A stretch of 64,000 nucleotides of DNA from positions 84,507,071 to 84,571,070 of the forward strand of contig CATQJL010000001.1 of assembly GCA_958299035.1 (NCBI GenBank), given 5' to 3'. The notes beneath the pieces are model-generated. The model was not told the DNA's origin and did not search any database. It saw only the letters and a program-made list of their open reading frames with translations. This document shows, in pieces, positions 48,802-58,796 of this stretch. Source of the DNA: Cylicocyclus nassatus. Lineage: Eukaryota; Nematoda; Chromadorea; Rhabditida; Strongylidae. The translations under genes and the position numbers were made by a program. Every line of letters starts with the position of its first letter. Position 1 is the stretch's first letter.

Positions 48802-49577
48802 TATTATAGTTGGTATTGTTTGGAAAACATCCAAACACTACCAACTTCTCCTAGCCAAAAAGAGTAAGTCACAAAATCAAGACTAGAAATAATTTCAAAT
48901 TTTAGTAGGCATTTCAGCAATTTTAACAAACAAAAATCGAAAAATTACTTTTTGAGTCTTTCTCTCAATCAGCTTATATCGCTGCCATATGCACCAAAGA
49001 AGTTTAGCTCAAACACATTCTGAAAGCGCAAAAACTGCTCTTTTTATTATCTAGCAAATCAAAAAATTTCATCGATGCTGGAGAAAGTAACAGAATTTCG
49101 AAAATTTCGGTTTAAAAATTATGCATCAACCTAAAGTTACAGGCCAATGCAAAAGCTTAGTTCACTTATATTCACAGACTTGCTCTGTTCGTTGGGGCCT
49201 ACTGCAATGGAGTGAGTGCAGTCGTCAATCTCCCTTTGTTGTCAGTGCATGAACTTGCTCGCTTTTACATGAACAAATTAGTTTTCGCCAGAGGGATAGA
49301 ACCGCTTTTCAGCTGAAACAATCCACTTGACACTTGAAATTTCGCTATGGCCCTTCCAAGTCATTGTTCTGTGCGCCGCTTTACGAGAATCGCACCGCAT
49401 TATAGGATGGCAGGTTCCTTCTCTGACTGAAAATGGCGCACATCTCTTTCACAAAATATTATAAACCCTCATATTTTGTACGCAGGCTTGCATCAACAAT
49501 ATTCTTTGTTTGTGGCTTGAAATGGTATTTCAGCTTGAATTTCCCTTTTTCTAGTTCGGTTTGTAGGTGAGTTGAAA
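48802..49577. other. upstream region of the cysteine-rich gene
   Basis: No gene. It contains the solitary mariner-like end at 49121-49134. Just before the ATG of the next gene are acceptor-like sites suited to trans-splicing: GGTATTTCAG (about 49534) and TTCTAGTTCGGTTTGTAG (ending about 49566). I see no clear TATA box. Confidence 0.4.
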
Positions 49578-50573
49578 ATGGAGTCAAGGGTACTTTTCAT
49601 TTTTGCAGTAAGTTATCGAGGCTGCTCGACTGATACCATGATGTTGTGAGTTCAGGTCATGATTCTTCTTTCCTTTGCTGCTGTTGAGCTGCCTGGCTAT
49701 ACGGACATCATGCACGAGTTCTATAACAGACACAAAAATGTATGCAATTACAATCCTCCCGTCAGATCGTTCATGAGGGTGCTGCTTGTTAAGTGGAAAA
49801 TCACAAAACCGGTTTGTTTCAATTTATTGATTCACGTAATAAATTTGCAAAAGTTTTTCGGTACTGATTTCATCAAAAAGCCAGCAGACCTTTACTGCTC
49901 TTTTTTATATTTAGGAAAAGGTCTGCAGGTGTCGTATTCAACGTAAAATCCAAGTCTGCCTAAAAAGTCAGAACTGTTCTACACTGCCAAAAAAGGAAGA
50001 ACCAAAATCCGTGGATTTTGAGTGAGTCACAGGCTTTTACGGCGTTTCTTTAATGTCTTGATAGATTGGACCTTTTATTTCAGCTGCATCAAATCTCTAA
50101 ATCGGATCTGTAAAAAAGAACTTTCAGAAAAAGCGACAGTACGCAATCGCACCAGGTAAATTTTAGATTTGAAGCTGTTCCTAACTTGCAGTATTTCACA
50201 TTTATCTTCACGCAGATGTGTCACAAAATCTTCTCATAAAGTCTGTGTCACGCGCATCTTGAATGAATCAGCGCTTCACCTACGCGCTAAGTATGTTGTA
50301 GGTTCTTGATTCTGCTTCTTTGCCATTTTTAGTAAAATAATCTTGAAGACTTTTAGCTGTACTGATCGTTACTGTATACAGAACAGGCCCATCCCGACAA
50401 AACTTGCAAAGAGTAGGTACAAAGACGGAAAAGTGGTAAGGATTTTGAGACTCTTCTGTCTGTCGTAGGCAATAGGTAAAAAATGTTTGCTACTGACTTA
50501 GTAACTTCAAGATTTAGCTTTTACGTTCTTTATTTAGCTACTCAATAACTACTACGGCTGTATGTCAAGCTAG
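49578..50573 (+). CDS. secreted cysteine-rich protein, seven exons
   Basis: Best host gene in the window; function unknown. Exons: 49578-49607, 49656-49811, 49915-50021, 50084-50155, 50216-50290, 50357-50435, 50538-50573 (TAG). Introns are 48-103 bases with GTAAGT, GTGAGT, GTAAAT or GTATGT donors and TTCAG, TTTAG or CGCAG acceptors. All join in frame to about 184 residues. The N-terminus (MESRVLFIFAVMILLSFAAV) is a signal peptide. There are 12 cysteines: one in exon 2, four in exon 3 (CRC...C...C), two each in exons 4-6, one in exon 7. Exons 3 to 6 are joined in phase 2; exons 4 and 5 start with Cys-x7-Cys and exon 6 with Cys-x4-Cys, suggesting duplicated exons. Alternatives: intron 5 could end at 50332, and the protein could end at TAG 50466-50468 if the last intron is retained. 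A trans-splice acceptor precedes the ATG. Not a family I can name. Confidence 0.7.
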
Positions 50574-50824
50574 TACCCACCAACGCGCAATTGGGTCCCA
50601 CTAATTAGGGAGGATGATACATATAAAAAAAACTGTTTACATTTTGACTCTAACATAGGATAATAGCTGTTTTTAGGGAATATGTTCTCATGTTCTTTCA
50701 TTCGCCGCATTCCATTCAATCGATTTTGCAGGGGAGCAACGTATCTGCAATCGGATGCTTTTTTTGGAATGACAAAAGAAATCCATTGCATTATTACTCC
50801 GAATTCTACTGCCTGCTCCGCCAT
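50570..50824 (-). CDS. possible 84-codon gene or exon, unrecognised
   Basis: An ATG at 50822-50824 opens MAEQAVEFGVIMQWISF, then KKASDCRYVAPLQNRLNG and MKEHENIFPKN, to a TAG at 50570-50572. Composition is protein-like and it converges tail-to-tail with the cysteine-rich gene, overlapping its last bases by a few nucleotides. No domain, signal peptide or splice sites are certain. It may be an exon of a transposon gene. Confidence 0.3.
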   Translation of the reverse strand: MAEQAVEFGVIMQWISFVIPKKASDCRYVAPLQNRLNGMRRMKEHENIFPKNSYYPMLESKCKQFFLYVSSSLISGTQLRVGGY

Positions 50825-51927
50825 CTAATGCATCAAATCATAGAAATTCACCAAATCCCTTAATAAAAAGAATAAACTTTTTTTGTTTGTGTTATCGTGA
50901 GAGACTTCACAAAATTCTAATTTACTTTTGAGTGGAAGGCGAACAAAATACAACTTATCGTTGTCGAATATAATAGATTTGTTCAAATCCAGCTGCAAAA
51001 ATATTGATAAGTCCTTACTCCGTAAATGAACTCTTACTCGTGATTATGATATTGATATTACCCTAGGCTCAAACTGCAACCATTGAACTTCGTTCTCTAA
51101 TTGCAAAAGAAATGGTTGCAGTTTAGGCATTTTCAGGGATTTTGAAAGAAATCTCCAAGCTTAGTTTGAGTTCAAACGTTAAAAGCTAAAAAATCTTTGA
51201 TTGAATGGACATTTGCGGTAATGATAAACATTAATGAATTGCATTTGCCTGTACTTTTAAGCATGCTGCACTCATTGAGTTGTAACGAAAGCGCTGTCGC
51301 ACTATTTTGAAAAAATTGTAACTTCTGATTTTCTCGACCAACTTGCTTGCTTTTACTTTCAATTGAGAGGGTAAATCTATGATCTGTGGCAGCCACATAG
51401 GACTTTCAAAGCATTTTCGATGTCAATCGAGAAGACCTTTTTGTGGTCTAAGAAATGTATGGATAAAACGCGAGTTTGCAAAAAATCGGATAGCATCATC
51501 ACATATTTTTACAATTTTTTTTGGAGTGTTGGCTTTCAATGAAGTAAATGAAGACCAGTGAGCAACTTTTTTTCAAAAACACTTGCAAATTTAGGGACTC
51601 GCTTTAGATACTTTGGTTAAAACATTATGTCTTAGTCCTGGTCTCACACTTTCAAAAGTACAAAACACATTTGAAGGCATGCGTATGACGAATGTTGAAA
51701 GTTGAATGTACCGACTGGCATAGAAGTGCTGCTTCCGAAGCATCGTTGAAATCTTGCACAATCAGCAAAAGCGCATAACTCCGCTGACGATGACCACCAA
51801 TGATTTGTAAATTCTCCTGTAATTTTTTTTCGATCGGATCATATAATGGCCTGCACTTTGTAAATGCCTTACTATACCGTGCAAAATCTGGTCTTATTGT
51901 ATAGCTTGTAGTTTTCTTATAAAATGT
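50825..51927. other. no supportable gene
   Basis: An ATG frame at 51379-51561 (plus) and one at 51172-51396 (minus, ATG start, 74 codons) overlap head to head. Neither has splice or domain support. A short inverted repeat, GCTCAAACTGCAACCATT and AATGGTTGCAGTTTAGGC, lies at 51066-51130. Confidence 0.35.
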
Positions 51928-52235
51928 ATGCCAGCAAAAATGAAAAGAGGTTGTATTTGGGTCGCATCGACTTTTCTTCGGAGCTATGGAAGGTATGTAT
52001 CTGCTGCAATCCCGCTGTATTACAGCTCTATCCTCATACTTTGTAGCGTTTTTCGTTGCGTTTCTACTGAGTTAAGAAATCAAGTTCAAAAAACTCATTT
52101 CTGTTGGTTAGGACTGCATTCAAAGCTACTATCAACCTGCTCATTGCAACCTCTCAGGCTTTCCCTGACTTGAGCTACGAAGTTGCAAAGTACCATGCCC
52201 GTGCACGTTTTTCGAATCGTTCGGAAAGACGCTAA
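51928..52235 (+). CDS. possible two-exon small protein, unrecognised
   Basis: An ATG at 51928 (MPAKMKRGCIWVASTFLRSY) runs to a strong donor AAG|GTATGT at 51993. The acceptor CTGTTGGTTAG (52111) then joins in phase 2 to TAFKATINLLIATSQAFPDL, EVAKYHARARF and a TAA at 52233-52235, giving about 62 residues. The intron is 119 bases. A further open stretch in another frame (52240-52443, EKSVKKEGKKFSSCTNIIYV) suggests either a third exon after an unrecognised intron or decay. No domain recognised. Confidence 0.35.
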
Positions 52236-52869
52236 AATAATCTTGTATGCAGAAAAATCTGTAAAGAAAGAAGGAAAAAAGTTTTCCAGTTGCACAAACA
52301 TAATTTACGTTCCAAGAGCATTTTTTCCTGCAAAAAAATGGTGTTGCACACCGGGATCGAATTCAAGACTATCCTATAGTCTAAAATATTCTTATTTCCA
52401 GAATCTGAAGAAATACCTGCCCACTACATTCACCAGAACATGAATTATGCCAGATACTCATATGTCGCAGGAGAATCTCTTGAAATCTTGGTTGGAAATA
52501 AATCATTACAAAATAAACTACTCAATGAAAGCAATTATAATGTTAAAGTAAACTGCTTTGTATTCCTACCCTACTACTTTTTTTCAATCTTAAAATTCAG
52601 CGTCTATACAGGTTACAATTTGAATGTCGATATGAGACTAAAATTGTACTCATGTTCTTCTTCGTCAAGACCATTCGATCCTTCACGATCACAATACAGT
52701 ACAATACCGCCCACATTTTTTGAAAAATAGACGCGAATGTATGGACATGTCCATACATCAGCGTCGCGTGGCCATATCTCGCTTCAGAGTGGACGAATTC
52801 TGAATCCAAAGCCACCATTCGATTCAGCCCGGCGCGGAGAATCTTCTGATTTATTGGAAGTGGGGGTAT

Positions 52870-53414
52870 GATGTCTTCGATATTCCGTTTCCAGTTTTTT
52901 CAATTTGTTCTGCCGAGGTCCTTTCGCGAATATGTGAAGCAACGCCTACCCAACATAGAAAACTTTACTGAGAACTCTTCGATAATACTGTTCTTGTAGA
53001 TTATTGTGCGCTAAAAAATAGGCTCAGACTTCTTTCCAAAGGAGATAGAAGCGTTGGTGAATTTTGGAAAAATCACGCGTTTTTAAATTCTACTCGCCAT
53101 AACTTCCTTCGGAATAAGTATATTTTAAATCCGAAAGCAGCGCCTTGCTCAGCTCATCAAGGCGAATCTTCCTATGTACAGCATGTCCTTGATGTTTCGA
53201 TTTCAGTATTCTTGATTCTTTCTGAGGACGTCTTTTCGCGAAGGTGTAAAGCAGCGAGCGTTGTCCCGAGTACATTCCAGCAAGGATCTTTCGATAGCAC
53301 TTTTTTGTAGATTATGATGTGCCAAATAGTAGCCGCAGGTTTCTTTTCAAAGGAAATAGAACGGCTGGTGAATTGTGGAAAAATCTTGTCGTCCCAAATT
53401 CTACTCGCCATAAC
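52870..53414 (+). repeat. diverged ~305-bp tandem duplication in foldback arm
   Basis: Two units share TTGTAGATTAT, GA(A/T)TT(T/G)TGGAAAAATC, AAATTCTACTCGCCATAAC and TCTTTCGATA/CTCTTCGATA in the same order (about 52875-53110 and 53180-53414). The right arm of the element has only one unit, so this duplication or the matching deletion occurred in one arm. Confidence 0.65.
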
Positions 53415-54516
53415 CGCAGGATACGAAGCTATCTTGCTAAGCAGATGTGAGTTTCGAAATCAGCAGGTCGGATAATCTCTGTGAGCAAGTTTTCCGATAT
53501 GTTCGGGTTATTCCATTTTTTCTCGTTTTACGCTCGCCGAGGCGCCAGAAGCTCGCCGATGGATTTTGGTCAAAATGTTGATGCCCCTGAATTGTAGGGA
53601 AACTTCGCTTATAGAGGTTTTCGAACACGCTCTTTACGAAAATCACGGTCTTTGAGCATTATAGGGTCTTTTTGGAGAGATACGGTGAGGTGGTGCTGCT
53701 CAACTGAATATCAAAGCTATTTCGTGGCTAGAGCTCAAAGCACCAAATCCAGCACAATAAGATCCATTAAAAATGTGGAAGGATTTGATCAGCGCGTTGT
53801 ACAAGCGCTCACGGAGTAATTTCGACGAAATTTGCGATCTTTACATTTTGGGCAAAATTCACGAGGACGTGTTTTCGTAGGCTCTTAACTCGGCGAATTT
53901 CACAGACTGGAGCCTGAGTAATGCACCATTCGATAGCACAGTTCACAGTTAACGTTGACTAAGAAAAGCAAGCAGGCAAGGTTTCTGACAGATACGCGGG
54001 AAGTGCGGCTAAAGTTACGCACTTTCGTGATGAAGTTACAGTCACCTCACCGTATATCTCCAAAAAGACCCTGTAATGCTCAAAGACCGTGATTTTCGTA
54101 AAGAGCGTGTTCGAAAACCTCTATAAGCAAAGTTTCCTTACAATTCAGGAGCATCAACATTTTGACCAAAATCCATCGGCGAGCTTCTGGCGCCTCGGCG
54201 AGCGTAAAACGAGAAAAAACGGAATAACTCGAACATATCGGAAAACTTGTTCACAGAGGTTATCCGATTTGCTGATTTCGAAACTCACATCTGCTTAGCA
54301 AGATAGCTTCGTATCCTGCGGCTATGGCGAGTAGAATTTGGGACGACAAGATTTTTCCACAATTCACCAGCCGTTCTATTTCCTTTGAAAAGAAACCTGC
54401 GGTTACTATTTGGCACCACTTCCAATCAGAAGATTCTCCGCGCCGGGCTGAATCGAATGGTGGCTTTGGATTCAGAATTCGTCCACTCTGAAGCGAGATA
54501 TGGCCACGCGACGCTG

Positions 54517-54618
54517 ATGTATGGACATGTCCATACATGTATGGACATGTACGGACATGTACGCACATGTCCATACATGTATGGACATGTCCGTACATGT
54601 CCATACATGTCCATACAT
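54517..54618. repeat. 10-bp minisatellite of palindromic units
   Basis: About ten units alternating ATGGACATGT and CCATACATGT with minor variants (ACGGACATGT, ACGCACATGT, CCGTACATGT). The opposite arm of the foldback (52737-52757) has a single such palindrome, so the array expanded on one side only. Frames through it (Met/His/Val/Cys repeats) are artefacts. Confidence 0.9.
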
Positions 54619-54655
54619 TCGCGTCTATTTTTCAAAAAATGTGAGCGTATTGTAC

Positions 54656-56464
54656 AGCAAACTCTGTAGGATTTTCTTACTTACTCAATCTACTTGTCTC
54701 GTCTGTCTCGTCTTGTCTTGTCTTGTCTCTATCTTACTCAATCTGTATAAGCTTGCGGTATGGTAGAATCCTATTTCGTGACTTCGAGTTTGTTTAGTTT
54801 TTTTGTATTCTCTTTCCCACTAATTTCAATCTATTATAACACAATTATAAAAGCAAGTATGCAGTAGGAAAAAGACAACAAGTATCGTAGCAAGTCTGAG
54901 TGGCACACATATTTTTTACCATTTATTCCCGTCATGATCAATTCGGCATTAACACTCACCGTTATGTAGTTTTTAGTTATATGTTTTATGTTCATTTGTT
55001 GCGTTTCCTTCTCAGGTAATCGCCGGGGCAGGCGGCCATGCGATTTATGGGCGGACAGGCACCGGAAAAATAGTTCGCTGATTTCTTGCGATCCGCTTGC
55101 AGGTACTCGGAAGAATTTTGGCGAAATTTTAAACGAATGCTCGGAGAACGATTGCGGCTTTTCAATAGATTAGTTGCGGCGCAGTGGCCGCATTCTAGCG
55201 GACTTTTCGCGAGAATATACAAAATTAGTGAGGGTCGCACGGTCCTTTGTGAAGGACCGCACAGCCCATAGGTACCTTCCGCTGAGAGAAAGTACCTTAA
55301 ACTCGGTAATAAATCGATGGCACCTCCGTTATGTAGAGTGTTACCTTTGCTCGGCGTACGCCTGAAACTACGTAAGTAGACTCCGAGCGCCTGCTGAAAG
55401 TTTGGCCCGCGCTCGCTGAAAGAGAATGTTTGACGAGCGCCTGCAAAAAATCATGTATTGCTACTCGCTTGCAAAACATGCGACAGTAAAGGAAGTACCC
55501 AGGACCCGGCACAGATGGTTTGGGGTCAAAGTGGACTTCGTTTTTGAAGTTAGAAGCAACGGGGATATCGTTTTTGTAAGAACCTGGGGGAAGCGCCGAT
55601 AGAACGACGACGAACATGTCAGGTCATACGAGTTGAACGTGTTCTTTCGCAAGTGCGCGAATTTCAAACGCAAGACTCAAACAAACAAATGGCTTGTTTA
55701 CAGCGCACAAACAATCACATGGCTCCGAATTTGGGCTATGTATATACAATACCACTCCAAACTATGTCATGTAAAAAGTTCTCAAAACTTATGTGTACTA
55801 ATATCCGTTATCGAATTTGTTGGTTTCTAGACCAACACCAAACCAACTGGGTTGGAGCATAAGTATCGAAGAGTTCACATAAGTTTTGGCTCTTTTTGAT
55901 TTGGACGATTAGAACGGTCAAAAATCTATCATATAGTGAAGAGAGCGAATCAAACTATTGCCTCTCCTCTTTTTTGAGCCAAAAGTAGGTAAATCTATGC
56001 GTTGATAGATATTGTCACACGCGGTATCCTTTGAACTATGTGGCGAAAAATGCATCGCCAGATTGTTTAGGCTACAGATTTGGTTGGTCTAGGAGGTTTT
56101 CGACATTCTGAGCACTAAAATGGTACCCTACCCGATGACAGAGCCTTTAATCGAAATGTTTTCTTATTGATTTTTTTGTTATATTAGGTGCCTCAAAATG
56201 CGCTTTTTCGCTTTTTATTGTTATTTTGATTGAATAATGGTTTACCTACTGATTATTATGTCAAGAGGGACTTCGTCAATTTTCGCGAAGTCATGTGGGA
56301 CATTGTTTCCAAAAATGCTCCACCAACGCGTGCCGGGCCCTGGAAGTATTGCTCGCTGAAGTTGGCCACGCCCCAAAATTTTGCCTACCGCTTGCAGAAA
56401 AGCGCAATTTTGCGAAGCGCCTGCCCTCGGCGATTATCTGAGATTATCGATTTAGAAGTAAAAA
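54656..56464. other. no supportable gene; repeat fragments
   Basis: Contains CTTGT pentamer-like runs (about 54695-54730). A segment at 54925-55010 resembles the DNA just upstream of SL1-like copy 1 (shared CACATATTTT and GTTATGTAGTTTT(T)AG). A relative of the 161-bp unit lies near 55689. GC-rich short frames at 55020-55320 are unsupported. Confidence 0.4.
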
Positions 56465-56604
56465 GCTTCAATTACTCAAGTTTGAGTTGAGGTACACTAC
56501 ACTACACCACATACAAGCCAGCGTGGCACTACCAAGAATTATACATCAAATTTTGGTATTAGACGATTGTTGTTCTGCATACCCCTCGAGTACACCTCAA
56601 CTAC
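56465..56604 (+). ncRNA. SL1-like sequence in ~140-bp repeat, copy 2
   Basis: 56465-56486 matches the 22-nt SL1 exon at 19 positions (ATTACTCAAGTTTGAG). As in copy 1 it is followed by TTGAGGTACAC, so the two loci belong to one family. Here AAATTTTGG (56548-56556), identical to the C. elegans SL1 Sm-binding core, lies 62 bases after the exon (about 20 bases further than in known SL1 RNA). GAGTTGAGGTAC pairs with GTACACCTCAAC near the 3' end, and a T-rich run follows. Whether it is a transcribed SL RNA, a pseudogene or a mobile repeat cannot be told from sequence. Confidence 0.4.
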
Positions 56605-56778
56605 ACGTTCCATTTTTTTTTGAACAAAACCAATCGCTATCTAGCACTATGTCGAGAAATTTTAGCTTGATCAGAGCTATAAGTATCACTACCAATATGC
56701 TAGGAAAATCCATTAGAAAAAGTTTCTTTTGTTGCTATATTCTAAAGCTGTGTATGGCCCGTAGTAAAGCTCGGTCAC

Positions 56779-57020
56779 GGGAGATGATCTCCCCTTAGGC
56801 CCTCATATGAGGCTTTATCGGGTGAGATGAGGACTGCCCACTTTTCCGTGGTGTAACTATGCAAGGTCACCCTACAGGTGAGCTTCAGATGAAGCCCGGC
56901 AGGGAGATCAGCTCCCGACCTGAGTCATCGGAGATGAGCCGGGCGACGACATGAGGTAAATACTGTGCTAAAGAGGAGAGCACAGAGAAAATCCCCGTAA
57001 GTTGCTCCCGAGTAACTTAC
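56779..57020. other. chain of short hairpins, possible structured RNA
   Basis: At least eight short perfect or near-perfect stems follow one another: GGGAGATGATCTCCC (56779), CCTCATATGAGG (56801), CCAC-6-GTGG (56838), TCACC-5-GGTGA (56867), GCTTCAGATGAAGC (56882), GGGAG-5-CTCCC (56902), TCATC-3-GATGA (56925), CTGTGCT-9-AGCACAG (56963) and an 11-bp stem closing over CCC at 56997-57020. Nothing comparable occurs elsewhere here. It is GC-richer than its surroundings and non-coding. It could be a structured ncRNA, a self-cleaving ribozyme cluster, or the 5' end of a retroelement. No known family recognised. Confidence 0.45.
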
Positions 57021-57315
57021 GAAACATCGCAGATGACGTTCTTTTGCGGTGCAGAACTCCCAAAATTGCACAATTTCGGGCGCCTAAGTGAGTGAGGATC
57101 GATGAACAGCTGATTGCGCGACGAAATCGGAAAAAAGTTTTTTTCTGCATTTTTCTTATAGTTGATACACGTTTTTTACGGAAAAACCGCTTCAAATGAC
57201 AAATAGGTGAATTTATCTTTTTATTCGTTTTTCTCTAAGTGTAATTTTTTTCCTCGTATGTATGCCGAAATAGTGCGTATTTGTTTTATCTTGTTGTTTG
57301 CTAGGTGAAATCTCT

Positions 57316-57355
57316 GATAGCGGCTATCATCGATTTTTCGATAGCGGCCGCTATC
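57316..57355. repeat. nested GATAGC palindromes
   Basis: GATAGCGGCTATC (57316), ATCGATTTTTCGAT and the perfect palindrome GATAGCGGCCGCTATC (57340-57355) follow each other without a gap. They lie 300 bases downstream of the hairpin chain and may be part of the same structured region. Confidence 0.7.
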
Positions 57356-57365
57356 AAAGGTCGCC

Positions 57366-58277
57366 GGGCCAAGCAGCAAAAATGGTGCCGCTAGCCGCAC
57401 TCGAACCACTGCCCCGCCGCTTGCGCATTAATCTTATACATTTAACTAATAATGCACAAATGGCAGAAACGTTCCACCTTTGAAAACGCGAATGTCCAGT
57501 AAGTGACCTGCTCCAAATCAATCGCTCCCCTGGCAATGTGCTGAGGCGCGTTGAGATCACCTCCGGTCCGCCTCAAGAGAGATGCCCTGATGGGGGGTTT
57601 ACTAGGCCTATGTATCGCTTCGCGCAACTCTCGCCCAGTTGTAGCACAGCACACCACAAGCTCTGAAAACTGAAAGAGTGCATGTGAGGTGAAATCTTAT
57701 TTTTGGATTTTGTGGTGAGATCCTTTTTTTACTTTTGTTTATGAGGTGTAGAAAAAAATTTTTTTTGAGAAGAAGTAGTTTTTGTTTTGAAGTTAACGAA
57801 TTTGGAAATAAGTCTTTGAATGTGTGCTTGAGGATGTAGTGTTTGGCTTTTCGAAAAACACGAGCAAATTAAGTTGATTTTGAGCACTATGATTAGTTCG
57901 AAACGATTGGCAAGCGATATAAACTACTCGTTTATAATCGTAAACATTTGTGATGGCTGCTCCTGAAACAGGTAGTGGCAAAATTTGCGAGACAATTCAA
58001 GATCAGGATATAAGAAATTCCAGCTAAAAAAGAATACATATTTATTAGCTTGACTGTTTTGAATTGGCAAAAAGATCGGTTGGAAAAATCGGAAGTTATA
58101 AAATTTTGAATATGGTACGAACGGTACATATGTCTTCATACTAAACGATCTCTTGGAAAATTCGAACCTTTGTAGCACATTCCAGAAAAAACATGCCTCA
58201 TTTTACTTGGAGTCATAAGTAAAATTATCGCAAAGGGTTCCTGCTCGAAATTATGATTGAAAGTGATATGTTTTTGA
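57366..58277. other. no supportable gene; possible upstream exons of 58278 gene
   Basis: Plus-strand frames near 58170-58330 (HIPEKTCLILLGVISKIIAK and EIMIESDMFLNQIVLIPGN) look protein-like but are in frames that do not join cleanly to the next exon. The rest shows no gene. Confidence 0.3.
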
Positions 58278-58796
58278 ATCAAATCGTGCTCATCCCAGGT
58301 AACGCAGAATTTGTGTGGACGCCTCAAATTTTCCGCTAAGTTTCCCCCTGAAAACCCACTCTGTGCTCAAGAAACAATTGCTCTGATTCCGAGATTTGCT
58401 AAACGTTAGCTTGTCACAGGTTACATAGTTCATAGACTGATCTAATAACATTAAAAAACGTGTTAACAAACTCGAAGGCTAGCCGAAATAGTTTCTAAAG
58501 ATTTCATTCTTCTTTCTCGACACGGTAAAGTCCTCAATTGCGAGATTATTCCAAAACACTTTTCCTTCGCCATCTTTGCCAGTTCACTTCGCAACGTTTT
58601 CCGAGCTTATTTTCGGTCATCGCCTGCATTCATAAAACCTTGGAATGAAGTTAAACTCTCAAATGCGCATTTTTCTCGATCTGGAGTGCACAATCTGGGC
58701 GTAATATTCAGCGAAAAGGTACACGCCCTCACTACAAAAAGAAAGGTCGAAAGTATAGCTAATATAATTCGCGCCCTGCACATAGTAAAGCGCTAA
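58278..58796 (+). CDS. 3' exons of an unrecognised gene
   Basis: An ATG-less frame open from 58278 (QNLCGRLKFSAKFPPENPLC, QETIALIPRFAK) reaches a GTTAGC donor at 58405. The acceptor AAGGCTAG (58482) joins in phase 1 to a 103-codon last exon with no stop (EIVSKDFILLSRHGKVLNCE, FASSLRNVFRAYFRSSPAF, VKLSNAHFSR, SEKVHALTTKRKVESIANII), ending in TAA at 58794-58796. The last 57 codons are repeated, still open, on the minus strand of the palindrome's other arm (60883-60707). The starting exon is not found, so this is a partial gene. No family recognised; a transposon-encoded protein is possible. Confidence 0.45.

Larger units (their letters stand above)
52699..54655. mobile_element. 1.96-kb foldback element with long inverted arms
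   Basis: Both ends read GTACAATAC, three differing bases, then CACATTTTTTGAAAAATAG and ACGCGAATGTATGGACATG inward. The arms match over 600 bp (52699-52865 plus 53320-53690 against 54030-54655). The left arm has an extra ~450 bp (a tandem duplication, listed separately) absent from the right arm. A 70-codon frame (IFVKSVFENLYK... LISKLTSA) is intact in both arms: minus 53437-53646 and plus 54089-54298. Long inverted arms suggest a Mutator/foldback-type element; no transposase domain is seen. Confidence 0.8.

Noticed and set aside
54260..54766. Frames rich in Met-Asp-Met/His-Val-Cys-Thr repeats
   Set aside because: These are translations of the 10-bp minisatellite in several frames.
57370..57440. 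tRNA-like 3' half (GGTTCGAGT on the minus strand)
   Set aside because: The T-arm does not pair and no D- or anticodon arm can be placed.
58136..58327. Minus-strand frame with CVTWDEHD, suggestive of a mariner DE motif
   Set aside because: Surrounding residues do not fit a mariner transposase, and the plus strand over the same DNA looks more coding.
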